Shown here: one piece after another, positions 47,023 through 57,118 of the stretch
How the letters are laid out: each line of letters begins with the position of its first letter
Position numbering within the stretch: position 1 is the stretch's first letter
NCBI RefSeq assembly: GCF_030733845.1
Contig: NZ_CP132311.1
Span: 3,900,869 to 3,964,868, forward strand
Direction of reading: 5' to 3'
Length of the DNA stretch: 64,000 nt
Source of the DNA: Shinella zoogloeoides
Lineage (GTDB): Bacteria > Pseudomonadota > Alphaproteobacteria > Rhizobiales > Rhizobiaceae
Translations under genes and position numbers: made by a program
The notes under the pieces: model-generated
Told to the model about the DNA's origin: nothing
Database searches by the model: none
What the model saw: only the letters and a program-made list of their open reading frames with translations

Positions 47023-47991
<969 letters not shown>

Positions 47992-48121
47992 CGGGTGCTC
48001 CTCGGTTCTCGTTGAGGGAGAATGTAGGAGGGAATTCCGCCTTAGACGAGTCCGGATTTCGCGGCAAAAACGCCGAAAGCGGAATAATCGGCTTGCACTC
48101 CGGCAAAAGCCGGATCGTCCC

Positions 48122-48739
48122 TCATGCGGCGCGGGTCGCGATATAGGCGGCGGTGCCGGCAAGGATGCCCGCGGCAATGCGGTTCAGGCGCTGCAGCGCC
48201 TTCGGCTGCCTGAGGAGAAGCCGGGCACGCGAGGCGAGCGCCATATAGGGAACGAGCACGGCGAGAAGCACCACGAAGGTCGCGCCCAGCAATAGGCCAT
48301 AGTCCCTGAGGCCGATCGTGTCGAGGTCGATCAGTGTCGGCACGAGCGCGACGTAGAAGAGCATGGTCTTCGGGTTGCCGAGCGTCACGAACAGGCCGGA
48401 GAGGAAGGAGGCGGTCATGCTGGTCGAGCGCCGTGCCTCGATGGTCTGCGGCAGAAGGCCCGTCGTCCAGAGCTTCCAGGCTATGTAGACGAGATAGAGC
48501 GCGCCGGCGAACTTGATCAGCATGAAGGTTGTGGTGAAGGTCTGCGCGATGAAGGCGAGGCCGAGAATGACCGCCGTCAGGTAGACCATGTCGCCGAGGA
48601 TGAGGCCGAGCCCCATGAAGAAGGTCGGCCGGAAGCCGGAGCCGAGCGCACGGGCGACGATCGCGGTCACGCCGGGACCGGGAATGATGGCGGCGATGAA
48701 CAGGGCGCCGGCATAGGCGAGAAGGACGGCAAAGGTCAT
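48122..48739 (-). CDS. LysE-family amino acid exporter
   Basis: A 205-residue membrane protein with about six helices. [19 protein letters not shown] (about residues 18-36) and a central [15 protein letters not shown] match the LysE/RhtB family. It exports an amino acid or derivative; substrate unknown. GGGAG precedes the ATG. It lies upstream of cysK on the same strand with a 130-bp gap. Confidence 0.9.
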   Translation of the reverse strand: MTFAVLLAYAGALFIAAIIPGPGVTAIVARALGSGFRPTFFMGLGLILGDMVYLTAVILGLAFIAQTFTTTFMLIKFAGALYLVYIAWKLWTTGLLPQTIEARRSTSMTASFLSGLFVTLGNPKTMLFYVALVPTLIDLDTIGLRDYGLLLGATFVVLLAVLVPYMALASRARLLLRQPKALQRLNRIAAGILAGTAAYIATRAA

Positions 48740-48813
48740 GGGAGCTCCCGGAAGGTGAGGCAGGCTACGCCTGCCGATGGCCCCCGGCAAGAGCGTCCAT
48801 CCGTGGCGGCGGA

Positions 48814-49698
48814 TCAGAATTCCGCCATGGGCGGCAGGGCGAAAGGCCCCTTGGGCCGCAATCCGTTTCGCGTGCGCAGCATCAGTGTCATGTCGCCTGT
48901 ATCGGGCAGAGCCTCGCCCTCCCACGACAGGCGATCGGGCGCGAAATGCACGACGGCCCGTGACGGCGCGATCCGGAGGCTCGCCAGAATGTCCGCGAGC
49001 GCCGGAATGCGCGCGCCGACAATATCCAGCAGCTCGAAGCCGCCATCCTCGCCCTCCTGCCAGGCAAGAACGATGTTCTCGTCCATCAGGTCGAGCCGCA
49101 GGTCCGGCATCAGGCTCGCGTTGAAGAGGAACATTTCCTTCTGCCGCAACGGTGCAAACCGACTGGATACCGGCTCGCGGTCATCGAGCAGCCTGCCGAG
49201 CAGCGCCATGTCCGCCGCATTTCCGATCTCGAGGCGGCGCACGGGACGCGCCGTTCCACCTGCAGGCGCCGGGCCGGCGAAACGGTGCTGCTCCACGGGT
49301 TCGAAACCATGGCGGCGGTAGAGCGCAGGCGTATCGGTCAGCAGCGCAACGGCCTCGAAGCCGTCCGCATCGCAATGCGCCAGCGCTGCCTGCACGACGT
49401 CGCCATAAAGGCCCCGGCCGCGATGATCCGGCCGCACCGCGCCCGATTGCAGGCCCGCCGCGCGCACGACACGGCCTTCCACCATGAGCGGCAGCGAAAA
49501 GGCGGTGAAGTTGGCGATGCAGGCGCCCGCCGTATCGAACCAGCCGAAGGCGACGCTGCTCGGGTCCGGCCCGCCGAGCCGGTCCAGCACCGTCACGTCG
49601 ATGCCGAAGACGTCCTGCATAAGGCCGGCGAGCGCGCGCCATGCCGTGGGATCGCCGAAATAGTTGGAGCGGAAGGTCAGCCCGGTGCGGTCGGACAT
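48814..49698 (-). CDS. GNAT-family N-acetyltransferase
   Basis: A 294-residue protein whose N-terminal half has a GNAT acetyl-CoA site: SGAVRPDHRGRGLYGDVVQAAL (R/Q-x-x-G-x-G/A) and ALYRRHGFEPVEQH. The C-terminal half is unassigned and may be a second, degenerate GNAT-like domain. Substrate is unknown. It begins 3 bp after dut, so it is cotranscribed with it. Confidence 0.83.
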   Translation of the reverse strand: MSDRTGLTFRSNYFGDPTAWRALAGLMQDVFGIDVTVLDRLGGPDPSSVAFGWFDTAGACIANFTAFSLPLMVEGRVVRAAGLQSGAVRPDHRGRGLYGDVVQAALAHCDADGFEAVALLTDTPALYRRHGFEPVEQHRFAGPAPAGGTARPVRRLEIGNAADMALLGRLLDDREPVSSRFAPLRQKEMFLFNASLMPDLRLDLMDENIVLAWQEGEDGGFELLDIVGARIPALADILASLRIAPSRAVVHFAPDRLSWEGEALPDTGDMTLMLRTRNGLRPKGPFALPPMAEF

Positions 49699-49701
49699 GG
49701 T

Positions 49702-50175
49702 TCAGCGCACGCCGGTGGAGCCGAAGCCGCCGGCGCCGCGGGCGGTTTCGCTGGCCTGGGTCGCCTCGCGCACGGCAACCTGCGTGACGGGCGCGATCAC
49801 CATCTGGGCGATACGCATGCCGCGCTCGATGACGAAGGGCTCGTCGCCGAGATTGGCAAGCAGCACCTTCACCTCGCCGCGATAGTCGCTGTCGACGGTG
49901 CCGGGCGTGTTGAGGCAGGTGATGCCGTGCTTGAAGGCGAGACCGGAGCGCGGGCGGATCTGGCCCTCGTAGCCATGCGGGATTTCGAAGACGAGGCCGG
50001 TCGGCACCAGCGCCCGCTTTCCGGGGGCGAGCGTCAGCGGGGCGTCGGCCTCGACGGCGGCGCGCAGGTCCATGCCGGCGGCGCCTGATGTCTCGTAGGC
50101 GGGAAGCTCGATGCCCTCACCATGTGGCAGGCGGAGGAGAGAGAGCGTGGGCTGGGAAGGGGCGTGCGCGTTCAT
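49702..50175 (-). CDS. dut: dUTP diphosphatase
   Basis: A 157-residue trimeric dUTPase converting dUTP to dUMP. All motifs are visible: AAGMDLRAA (1), [11 protein letters not shown] (2), [12 protein letters not shown] (3), [11 protein letters not shown] (4) and the flexible C-terminal GGFGSTG (5). The ATG at 50175 leads directly into the domain. It is divergent from prfC. Confidence 0.96.
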   Translation of the reverse strand: MNAHAPSQPTLSLLRLPHGEGIELPAYETSGAAGMDLRAAVEADAPLTLAPGKRALVPTGLVFEIPHGYEGQIRPRSGLAFKHGITCLNTPGTVDSDYRGEVKVLLANLGDEPFVIERGMRIAQMVIAPVTQVAVREATQASETARGAGGFGSTGVR

Positions 50176-50268
50176 GCGCCCATAAGCCGGCGGCAGTGCC
50201 ACCCCGTCAATTGCATCTTCCCGGCGGAGACTGTAAAGACCGCGGCAACTCACAGGATATTGCAGAAA

Positions 50269-51849
50269 ATGGCCGAAACCCTTGCCGAGGCGGTCTCCCG
50301 CCGCCGCACCTTCGCGATCATCGCGCACCCGGACGCCGGTAAAACCACGCTGACCGAAAAGCTGCTGCTTTTCGGCGGTGCCATCCAGCTCGCCGGCGAA
50401 GTCAAGGCGAAGAAGGACCGCATCCAGACCCGCTCGGACTGGATGAAGATCGAGCGCGAGCGCGGCATCTCGGTCGTCACCTCGGTGATGACCTTCGAAT
50501 ATGACGGCAACGTCTTCAACATCCTCGATACGCCCGGCCACGAGGACTTCGCGGATGACACCTACCGCACGCTGACGGCGGTGGATGCGGCCGTCATGGT
50601 CATCGACGCCGCCAAGGGTATCGAGCCGCGCACGCTGAAGCTGTTCGAGGTCTGCCGCCTGCGCGATATCCCGATTATCACCTTCGTCAACAAGATGGAC
50701 CGCGAGAGCCGCGATCCGTTCGAGATCCTCGACGAGGTGGAAGAGAAGCTGGCGCTCGATACCGCGCCGGTCACCTGGCCCGTCGGCCGCTCGAAGACGT
50801 TCTGCGGTTCCTATCACCTCGCCGACCGCACCTTCCGCGGATCGGACACCCAGGTACAGCCGACGAAGATCGAGGATGCGGCAGTGGTCGCCGGCAACCT
50901 GCCGGAAAACGAGCGCGCCGCCTTCATCGAGGAGCTGGAGCTTGCCCGCGAGGCCTGCCGCCCGTTCGACCGCGAGGCGTTCCTCGAAGGCCATCTGACG
51001 CCGGTCTTCTTCGGTTCGGCGCTGCGGAATTTCGGGGTGCGCGACCTCATCAACGCGCTCGGCGCCTTCGCGCCGCCGCCGCGCGACCAGGTGGCGGATG
51101 TGCGCAAGGTGCATGCGTCGGAAGACAGGATGACGGCCTTCGTCTTCAAGATCCAGGCGAACATGGATCCCAATCACCGCGACCGCATCGCCTTCGCCCG
51201 CGTCTGCTCCGGCATGCTGGAGCGCGGCATGAAGGTGCGCCTTGCCCGCACGGGCAAGCAGATCGGCCTGTCGGCGCCGCAGTTCTTCTTCGCCTCGCAG
51301 CGCCAGCTTGCCGATACGGCCTATGCCGGCGACGTGGTGGGCATCCCCAACCACGGCACGCTCAGGATCGGCGATACGCTGACGGAAGGCGAAGCGCTGG
51401 TCTTCGAGGGCGTGCCAAACTTCGCGCCGGAAATCCTGCGCCGCGTGCGGCTGGAAGACGCGATGAAGGCCAAGAAGCTGAAGGAGGCGCTCCAGCAGAT
51501 GGCCGAGGAGGGCGTCGTGCAGCTCTTCTCGCCGGAAGACGGTTCCCCGGCCATCGTCGGCGTCGTCGGCGCGCTGCAGCTCGACGTGCTGAAGGAGCGG
51601 CTTTCGGCGGAATACGGCCTGCCGGTCTCCTTCGAAATGTCGCGCTTCTCCGTCTGCCGCTGGATTTCGTCGGACAGCCCGGCCGAACTCGACAAGTTCG
51701 TCACCCAGCGCCGCGGCGACATCGCCCGCGACCTCGATGGCGATCCGGTATTCCTGGCGCAGGACGCCTTCTCGCTGCGATACGAGGCGGAGCGCTATTC
51801 GGCCATCAAGATGGTCGCCATCAAGGAATACCACGTCACCAAGGCTTAA
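50269..51849 (+). CDS. prfC: Peptide chain release factor 3
   Basis: A 526-residue translational GTPase that recycles RF1/RF2 from terminated ribosomes. G1 is [10 protein letters not shown]3 DTPGHEDF, G4 NKMD, and the switch region [13 protein letters not shown] is typical of RF3. Length matches RF3. ATG at 50269 with a weak AGGAT upstream. A dyad and a TPP riboswitch follow. Confidence 0.96.
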   Translation: MAETLAEAVSRRRTFAIIAHPDAGKTTLTEKLLLFGGAIQLAGEVKAKKDRIQTRSDWMKIERERGISVVTSVMTFEYDGNVFNILDTPGHEDFADDTYRTLTAVDAAVMVIDAAKGIEPRTLKLFEVCRLRDIPIITFVNKMDRESRDPFEILDEVEEKLALDTAPVTWPVGRSKTFCGSYHLADRTFRGSDTQVQPTKIEDAAVVAGNLPENERAAFIEELELAREACRPFDREAFLEGHLTPVFFGSALRNFGVRDLINALGAFAPPPRDQVADVRKVHASEDRMTAFVFKIQANMDPNHRDRIAFARVCSGMLERGMKVRLARTGKQIGLSAPQFFFASQRQLADTAYAGDVVGIPNHGTLRIGDTLTEGEALVFEGVPNFAPEILRRVRLEDAMKAKKLKEALQQMAEEGVVQLFSPEDGSPAIVGVVGALQLDVLKERLSAEYGLPVSFEMSRFSVCRWISSDSPAELDKFVTQRRGDIARDLDGDPVFLAQDAFSLRYEAERYSAIKMVAIKEYHVTKA

Positions 51850-51851
51850 CG

Positions 51852-51882
51852 GACACCTGTCACTTTCAAGGTGACATGTGTC
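51852..51882 (+). terminator. Imperfect hairpin after prfC
   Basis: GACACcTGTCAC (51852-51863) pairs with GTGACATGTGTC (51871-51882) with one mismatch. It begins 3 bp after the prfC stop. No T-run follows, so it is a weak terminator or a 3'-end stabiliser. Confidence 0.45.
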
Positions 51883-51905
51883 TCATCATTTGCGAAAACC
51901 TCTCC

Positions 51906-51985
51906 GAGACAGGGGCGTCCGCCGAACGGCGGGCTGAGAAGCACCCTTTGAACCTGAACCGGATCATGCCGGCGGAGGGAGTCGA
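51906..51985 (+). promoter_or_regulatory. TPP (thi-box) riboswitch
   Basis: The conserved thi-box elements occur in order: ACAGGGGCG, a GCCG hairpin, GGCTGAGA, ACCCTTTGAACCTGA, then CCGGATCATGCCGG and AGGGA. This is the classical thiamin pyrophosphate aptamer. It ends about 50 bp before thiD. Downstream, GCCC...GGGC (near 52022-52034) could hide the G-rich Shine-Dalgarno, so translation control is plausible. Confidence 0.93.
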
Positions 51986-52037
51986 TCGGGCCGCATCGCC
52001 GCTGTCCGGAGACCGCTTCCGCCCGCAGGGGGGCGAA

Positions 52038-52847
52038 ATGGCCGAGACAATCGCAAACATCCTTTCCATCGCGGGCTCCGATCCCTCGGGCGGCGCGGGC
52101 ATCCAGGCCGATCTCAAGACCTTCGCCGCGCGCGGTACCTACGGCATGGCGGTTCTGACCGCGCTGACGGCGCAGAACACGCAAGGCGTATCCGGCGTGC
52201 ATCTCGTGCCGCCGGCCTTCGTCGCCGCGCAGATCGCCGATGTGTTCGGCGATATCAGGGTCGATGCGGTGAAGATCGGCATGATCGCCTCGGCGGAAAT
52301 CGCCGAGGCCGTGGCGGATGCCCTGCAAAATCATCGCGGCGCGCCGGTGGTGCTCGATCCGGTCATGGTGGCCAAGGGCGGCGCCTCGCTGCTGGCACAG
52401 GAAGCCGTGGCCGCGCTCACCCGCCGCCTGCTGCCGCTCGCGGCGGTGCTGACGCCGAACCTGCCGGAAGCGGCCGCCCTGCTGGGCGAGCGGGAGGCCG
52501 GCGACAGGCAGGGCATGGAGGATCAGGCGAAGCGGCTGCTGTCGCTCGGCCCGAAGGCGGTGCTGCTGAAGGGCGGGCACCTGGCCGGCGGTGAAAGCCC
52601 TGATGTGTTGGCGACGGCGGATGGGGTGCGCTGGTTTGAGGGCGTGCGCGTCTTGACGCGCAACACCCACGGCACCGGCTGCTCGCTGTCGAGCGCGATC
52701 GCCGCCGAACTCGGCAAGGGGCGGCGGCTTGCCGATGCCGTCGCCGAGGCAAAGAGCTTCATCGCCGGCGCCGTGCGCGCGTCGGATACGCTCACCGTCG
52801 GCGCCGGCCATGGGCCGCTCCATCACTTCCACGCGCTCTGGGCCTGA
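52038..52847 (+). CDS. thiD: Hydroxymethylpyrimidine (phosphate) kinase
   Basis: A 269-residue ribokinase-like enzyme that phosphorylates HMP and HMP-P for thiamin synthesis. GSDPSGGAGIQADLKTF at the N-terminus, VLDPVMVAKGG and the C-terminal NTHGTGCSLSSAIAAEL anion-hole motif are diagnostic. GGGGGG lies about 6-11 bp before the ATG. It stands alone, without thiC, thiE or thiM beside it, and is preceded by its own TPP riboswitch. Confidence 0.95.
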   Translation: MAETIANILSIAGSDPSGGAGIQADLKTFAARGTYGMAVLTALTAQNTQGVSGVHLVPPAFVAAQIADVFGDIRVDAVKIGMIASAEIAEAVADALQNHRGAPVVLDPVMVAKGGASLLAQEAVAALTRRLLPLAAVLTPNLPEAAALLGEREAGDRQGMEDQAKRLLSLGPKAVLLKGGHLAGGESPDVLATADGVRWFEGVRVLTRNTHGTGCSLSSAIAAELGKGRRLADAVAEAKSFIAGAVRASDTLTVGAGHGPLHHFHALWA

Positions 52848-52850
52848 TCG

Positions 52851-53465
52851 TCAGCGATCCGCCAGCGCAAGCCTGAGACCCATCAGGCCGAGGGCGGCGG
52901 CGAAGCCGCGCTGCGTCCACACCATGATTTTTGGCCGGCTCAGCACCTGTTGGCGCAGACCGGCCGCGAGCGCGGCATAGACGGCGAAGACGAGAAAGGT
53001 GAGCAGCATGAAGACGCCACCGAGGACAAGCATCTGCTGAGTGGCGTTTGACGCCTGCGCCGGGATGAACTGCGGCAGGAAGGCGAGAAAGAACAGCGAG
53101 AGCTTCGGGTTGAAGACATTGGTGAGGATGCCCTTGCGCACGATGCGGAATGCCTTCTCCGCCGGCGCCTGTTGCGGCCCGAGATCAAGCGTGCTGCTGT
53201 CCCGCACAAGGCTCCAGGCGATGAAGAGAAGGTAGGTGACGCCGATATATCGCAGCACCTCGAAGGCAAGGGCGCTCGCATGCAGCACGGCGGCAAGGCC
53301 GACGACGCTAGCGAGGATATGCGGGACGATGCCGAGCGTGCAGCCGAAGGCGGCGAAGAGGCCCGCGCGAAAACCGCCGCTGATGCCGAGCGCCAGCGTG
53401 TAGATCACGCCCGTGCCGGGCAGGAGGATGACGACGAGCGAGGTGATGAGGAATTCGGTGGTCAT
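52851..53465 (-). CDS. LysE/RhtB-family exporter
   Basis: A 204-residue membrane protein with six predicted helices. VVILLPGTGVIYTLALGISGG (split at the PGTG turn) and NVFNPKLSLFFLAFLPQF are LysE/RhtB family marks. It is 76 bp after an AraC regulator on the same strand, which probably controls it. It is unrelated at close range to the other LysE gene near 48.1 kb. Convergent with thiD (3-bp gap). Confidence 0.9.
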   Translation of the reverse strand: MTTEFLITSLVVILLPGTGVIYTLALGISGGFRAGLFAAFGCTLGIVPHILASVVGLAAVLHASALAFEVLRYIGVTYLLFIAWSLVRDSSTLDLGPQQAPAEKAFRIVRKGILTNVFNPKLSLFFLAFLPQFIPAQASNATQQMLVLGGVFMLLTFLVFAVYAALAAGLRQQVLSRPKIMVWTQRGFAAALGLMGLRLALADR

Positions 53466-53541
53466 GGCGGTTTCCCTGTGACTTCGGAAGGGCAGGGAAC
53501 ACCGGAAGGACGCGCGTGGTCTTGAACGAAATTGCGGGAGT

Positions 53542-54342
53542 TCAGGCGCGGGCGGCGAGGTAGGCGCCGGGCGTATAGCCGTAGCGCCGCGTGAAATTGC
53601 GCGTCATGTGGCTCTGATCGGCAAAACCCGCCTCGACGGCGGCTTCCGCAAGCGGCCTGCCGGCGGCGATCAGCCGGCGTGCCAGCTCCGTCCGGCGCTG
53701 GAGCAGGTAGGCATGCGGCGTCAGACCGGTGATGCGGGCGAAATCGCGCACCAGCCGGAAACGGCCGAGCCCGCTTTCTGCGGCAAGGTCCTCCAGCGTC
53801 ACGGCCGAGGCTGGATCGCCGTCGAGCCGGTCGCGGACGCGGCCGATGGGTGATGCGGCAAGGCTGTTCTCATGCGGTGTCTGCTCGCGCAGCACGGCGG
53901 CCAGCAGCAGGAGAAGGCGCTCGTCGCGGCCGAGACGCGCCGCGTGCCGGTCCAGCAGGATCGCGAGGGTTGCCGAAACGAGCCCCGCGATGCGCCGGTC
54001 GTCCAGCACCGGTGCGTGGAATTCCTCGCGCGGCCCTCCCTCGAAGATGTCCTGCGCCGCTGCCGCAACGATGGCGGGCTGCAGGTAGAGCATGCGCCAG
54101 GCGCGCGGGGCGTCACCCAAGGGCGCGCCGTCATGCACCTCGCCGGGGTTGACGGTGATCGTGTTGCCGGCCTCGGCCTCGACCATGCCGCGCCCGCTCG
54201 CCGATACCTGCGCGCCGCGTTCCACGACGCCGATGCCGTAGGTGTCGTGCGTGTGCCGGGCAAAACTATGCCGGCTGTCGGCCATCACGGCCTCGATGCC
54301 GTCGATGCCCGTTCTGACGATCTGGAAGCGCCCGGTCGCCAC
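53542..54342 (-). CDS. AraC-family transcriptional regulator
   Basis: A 266-residue regulator: an N-terminal cupin-like arm (about residues 20-110, RHTHDTYGIGVVERG, NPGEVHDG) and a C-terminal double HTH (LEDLAAESGLGRFRLVRDF and AAVEAGFADQSHMTRNF). It starts with GTG, 3 bp after the GFA gene. Paired with a LysE exporter, it probably senses an amino acid or amine. Effector unknown. Confidence 0.92.
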   Translation of the reverse strand: MATGRFQIVRTGIDGIEAVMADSRHSFARHTHDTYGIGVVERGAQVSASGRGMVEAEAGNTITVNPGEVHDGAPLGDAPRAWRMLYLQPAIVAAAAQDIFEGGPREEFHAPVLDDRRIAGLVSATLAILLDRHAARLGRDERLLLLLAAVLREQTPHENSLAASPIGRVRDRLDGDPASAVTLEDLAAESGLGRFRLVRDFARITGLTPHAYLLQRRTELARRLIAAGRPLAEAAVEAGFADQSHMTRNFTRRYGYTPGAYLAARA

Positions 54343-54345
54343 GGT

Positions 54346-54750
54346 TCAATCCCGCTTCTCGCCGGGCAGCGCCGCGATCTCGCCGAACCAGTCCATGGCG
54401 GAATCGCACCAGATCTGGCTCGTCGGTCTGAGGCCGGCGCGCTGGTTGATGCTGCCCCAGCGGATGCCCCAGGTTTCGGCATCCTCGCCGGTGCCGGTGG
54501 TGAAGAGCGGCGAGCCGCATTCGGGGCAGAAATATTGCAGGCGCTTGCGACCGTTGTCGGCGGTCTTTGTATAGAGCTTCGGCCGGTTTCCGGTGAGGCG
54601 TACGGCTGTGCTCGGCACGCTGGCGGTCACGCGGTAGGGCGAGCCGGTCAGCCGCTGGCAATCCGTGCAATGACAGATGGAGACCGCATCCGGGTCGATC
54701 TCGGCCTCATAGGTCACGAAGCCGCAATGGCATTGCCCGTCGATCCGCAT
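54346..54750 (-). CDS. GFA-family (glutathione-dependent formaldehyde-activating) protein
   Basis: A 134-residue zinc protein. Cys pairs GQCHCG, ICHCTDCQ and FCPECGSP match the GFA/Mss4-like fold, which has one structural and one catalytic zinc site. It could speed S-hydroxymethylglutathione formation, but many GFA relatives do not. GGAGG lies 9 bp before the ATG at 54750. It starts the GFA-araC-lysE operon. The 253 bp upstream (54751-55003) contain only short dyads (AACGCAA/TTGCGTT at 54901-54924). Confidence 0.88.
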   Translation of the reverse strand: MRIDGQCHCGFVTYEAEIDPDAVSICHCTDCQRLTGSPYRVTASVPSTAVRLTGNRPKLYTKTADNGRKRLQYFCPECGSPLFTTGTGEDAETWGIRWGSINQRAGLRPTSQIWCDSAMDWFGEIAALPGEKRD

Positions 54751-55003
54751 GCCTGCCGTCCTCCATCCTGCGATGGATGAGGATAGAGGCTGGCGCCGCG
54801 CCGTCAACAGCGGGCGCAGCTGGCTGTTCCGCCGGAAACTGCCAGCTTCGGCCGATGTCGTCATCATGACACACATGGTTTCCGCCCGTTTACATTCGTT
54901 AACGCAATTTTTCCCATTTGCGTTGAAAATCCGGGCAGTGCCATGGTTAATGCATTTGATCCAACACCGGTTCGCGCCGGTCCTTTGAAGCGAGAATTGC
55001 GTC

Positions 55004-55825
55004 ATGTGCCGTTGGGCAGCCTATCGCGGAGAGCCGCTTTACCTCGAGGAACTGGTGTCCTCGCCCGCTCACTCGCTGATCGAACAATCCCATTGCGCCA
55101 CCCGCGCCAAGACGGCCACCAACGGCGACGGCTTCGGCATCGCCTGGTATGGCGAGCGGCCGGAGCCCGGCCGCTACCGCGATATCCTGCCCGCCTGGTC
55201 CGACTGCAACCTCAGAAGCATCGCCCGGCAGGTCCGTTCGCCGCTCTTCCTCGCCCATGTGCGCGCGGCGACGGGCGGCGGCACGCGGCGCGACAATTGC
55301 CACCCCTTCGTCAACGGCATCTGGTCCTTCATGCACAACGGCCAGATCGCCGATTTCGAGCATCTGCGCCGGCCGCTCGAAACCATGCTCGACAACGACC
55401 TCTACAATGCCCGCACCGGCTCGACGGATTCGGAACTGCTGTTCCTGCTCGCGCTGCAATTCGGCCTTGCCCGCGATCCGCTCGGCGCCATGGCCGAGAC
55501 GATCGCCTTCGTCGAGCGTCTTGCCGCGCATCTGGAGCGCCGCGTGCTCGTGCGCTTCACGGCTGCCTTCACCGATGGCGACCAGCTCTATGCGGTGCGC
55601 TATGCGACGGATTATGCGGCGCCGACGCTCTATGCCGCGCCGATGGGCGCGACGGGCGGCTACTGCCTCGTCTCCGAGCCGCTGAACGACGACACGGAAG
55701 CATGGGTGGAAATCCCTGACGGCAGCGCGGTGGTGCTCGGGGAAAACGGCGTCGACGTGCGTATCTTCTCGCCCGCCGGCCGCCCGGCCGGCACGATGGA
55801 AGCCAGGCTCGCCCTCGTCAGGTAA
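55004..55825 (+). CDS. Class II glutamine amidotransferase (YafJ/EgtC-like)
   Basis: A 273-residue N-terminal-nucleophile hydrolase. After removal of Met1 the catalytic Cys2 is in MCRWAAYRG; NGDGFGIAWYG, AHVRAATGG and FMHNGQIADF are the family motifs. It is a stand-alone glutaminase-type domain with no synthetase partner visible; it could deglutamylate a gamma-glutamyl substrate as EgtC does. An ACCGG/CCGGT dyad (54966-54981) sits in the leader. It overlaps the convergent coaBC by 8 bp. Confidence 0.88.
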   Translation: MCRWAAYRGEPLYLEELVSSPAHSLIEQSHCATRAKTATNGDGFGIAWYGERPEPGRYRDILPAWSDCNLRSIARQVRSPLFLAHVRAATGGGTRRDNCHPFVNGIWSFMHNGQIADFEHLRRPLETMLDNDLYNARTGSTDSELLFLLALQFGLARDPLGAMAETIAFVERLAAHLERRVLVRFTAAFTDGDQLYAVRYATDYAAPTLYAAPMGATGGYCLVSEPLNDDTEAWVEIPDGSAVVLGENGVDVRIFSPAGRPAGTMEARLALVR

Positions 55826-57023
55826 GCCGTTCGGCGATCCAGCCGGCAAGACGGGCCGCCACGTCGTCCTTCGAGAGATCCGGCCATTGCTCGACACCGC
55901 CGGCGGTGATCAGCTTCACGCTGTTGCGGGTGCCGCCCATGATCCCGGTTTCGGGTGAAACGTCATTGGCGACGATGAGGTCGGCGCCCTTCTTCTGCAA
56001 TTTCACCCGGCCGTTGTTTTCCACGTCCTGCGTCTCGGCGGCAAAGCCGACGACGACCTTCGGACGCTTCGCATGATGGCCGACGGTCTTGAGGATATCG
56101 GGGTTCTCCGCCAGCATCAGCGGCGGCGGGCCTTCGCCCGGTTTCTTCTTGATCTTTTCCGTGTTTGCCGTCGCCACGCGCCAATCGGCGACAGCGGCGA
56201 CCATGACGGCGATATCCGCCGGCAGCGCGCAGAGCACGGCCTGAAGCATCTCCTCGGCCCGTTCCACCCTGACGACCTTGACGCCATGCGGATCGGGCAG
56301 GGCGACCGGGCCGGAAACGAGCGTCACCTCGGCGCCGAGCCGGGCAAGGGCGGCGGCGATGGCATGGCCCTGGCGGCCGGAGGAGCGGTTGGCGATATAG
56401 CGCACCGGGTCGATCGGCTCATGGGTCGGGCCGGAGGTCACGATGGCCTTGCGGTCGGCGAGCGGTTTCGCGCTGTCATCGAGCAGGCCTTCCGCGGCCG
56501 CGACGATCTCCAACGGCTCGGCCATGCGCCCGAGGCCCGCCTCGCCGCCTTCCGCCATTTCGCCGGCATTGGGACCGATAAAGGAGAGGCCGTCCTTACG
56601 TAGCGTCTCGACATTGCGGCGTGTCGCGGCATGCGCCCACATCTTCGGATTCATGGCGGGCGCGATCAGGACCGGCCTGTCGGTAGCAAGCAGCACGGTC
56701 GAGGCGAGGTCGTCGGCAAGGCCGTTCGCCATCTTGGCCATCAGGTCGGCCGTCGCGGGAGCGACGACGATGAGGTCGCAGTCGCGCGCCAGCCGGATAT
56801 GCCCGACATCCTGCTCGTCCTCGCGGGAAAAGAGGTCGGTATAGACATGGCCGGAGGAAAGCGCCCCGACGGCGAGCGGCGTGACGAATTGCTGTGCGCC
56901 TGCCGTCATGACGGGCCGGACCTCGGCGCCGCGCTCGCGCAGGCGGCGGATGAGATCGAGGCTCTTGTAGGCGGCGATGCCGCCGGAGATGACGAGGAGG
57001 ATGCGTTTTCCTGCAAGCGGCAT
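55818..57023 (-). CDS. coaBC: Bifunctional phosphopantothenoylcysteine decarboxylase/ligase
   Basis: A 401-residue fusion enzyme in coenzyme A synthesis. The N-terminal flavin domain (CoaC) starts LVISGGIAAYKSLDLI and has APAMNPKMWAHAATRRN with the catalytic Asn and PxMNxxMW motif; the C-terminal ligase (CoaB) has TSGPTHEPIDPVRYIANRSS. ATG at 57023 is chosen because homologues start there; 57056 is an in-frame alternative. Part of the minus-strand run downstream of ubiB. Confidence 0.95.
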   Translation of the reverse strand: MPLAGKRILLVISGGIAAYKSLDLIRRLRERGAEVRPVMTAGAQQFVTPLAVGALSSGHVYTDLFSREDEQDVGHIRLARDCDLIVVAPATADLMAKMANGLADDLASTVLLATDRPVLIAPAMNPKMWAHAATRRNVETLRKDGLSFIGPNAGEMAEGGEAGLGRMAEPLEIVAAAEGLLDDSAKPLADRKAIVTSGPTHEPIDPVRYIANRSSGRQGHAIAAALARLGAEVTLVSGPVALPDPHGVKVVRVERAEEMLQAVLCALPADIAVMVAAVADWRVATANTEKIKKKPGEGPPPLMLAENPDILKTVGHHAKRPKVVVGFAAETQDVENNGRVKLQKKGADLIVANDVSPETGIMGGTRNSVKLITAGGVEQWPDLSKDDVAARLAGWIAERLT

Positions 57024-57118
57024 GGCGGGTCCCGGGCTCGTGGTCGGCCCCGTCAAGGGCTTTCAAAACGTCCTATCCCTTTGAAAGGGCTTTTCCAAGC
57101 CGTTTCGGCGGCAGGCCG

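Noticed and set aside
49702..51834. Upstream extension of dut through the prfC region (about 550 extra codons)
   Set aside because: dUTPase is about 150 residues and homology begins at 50175; the extension is antisense to prfC.
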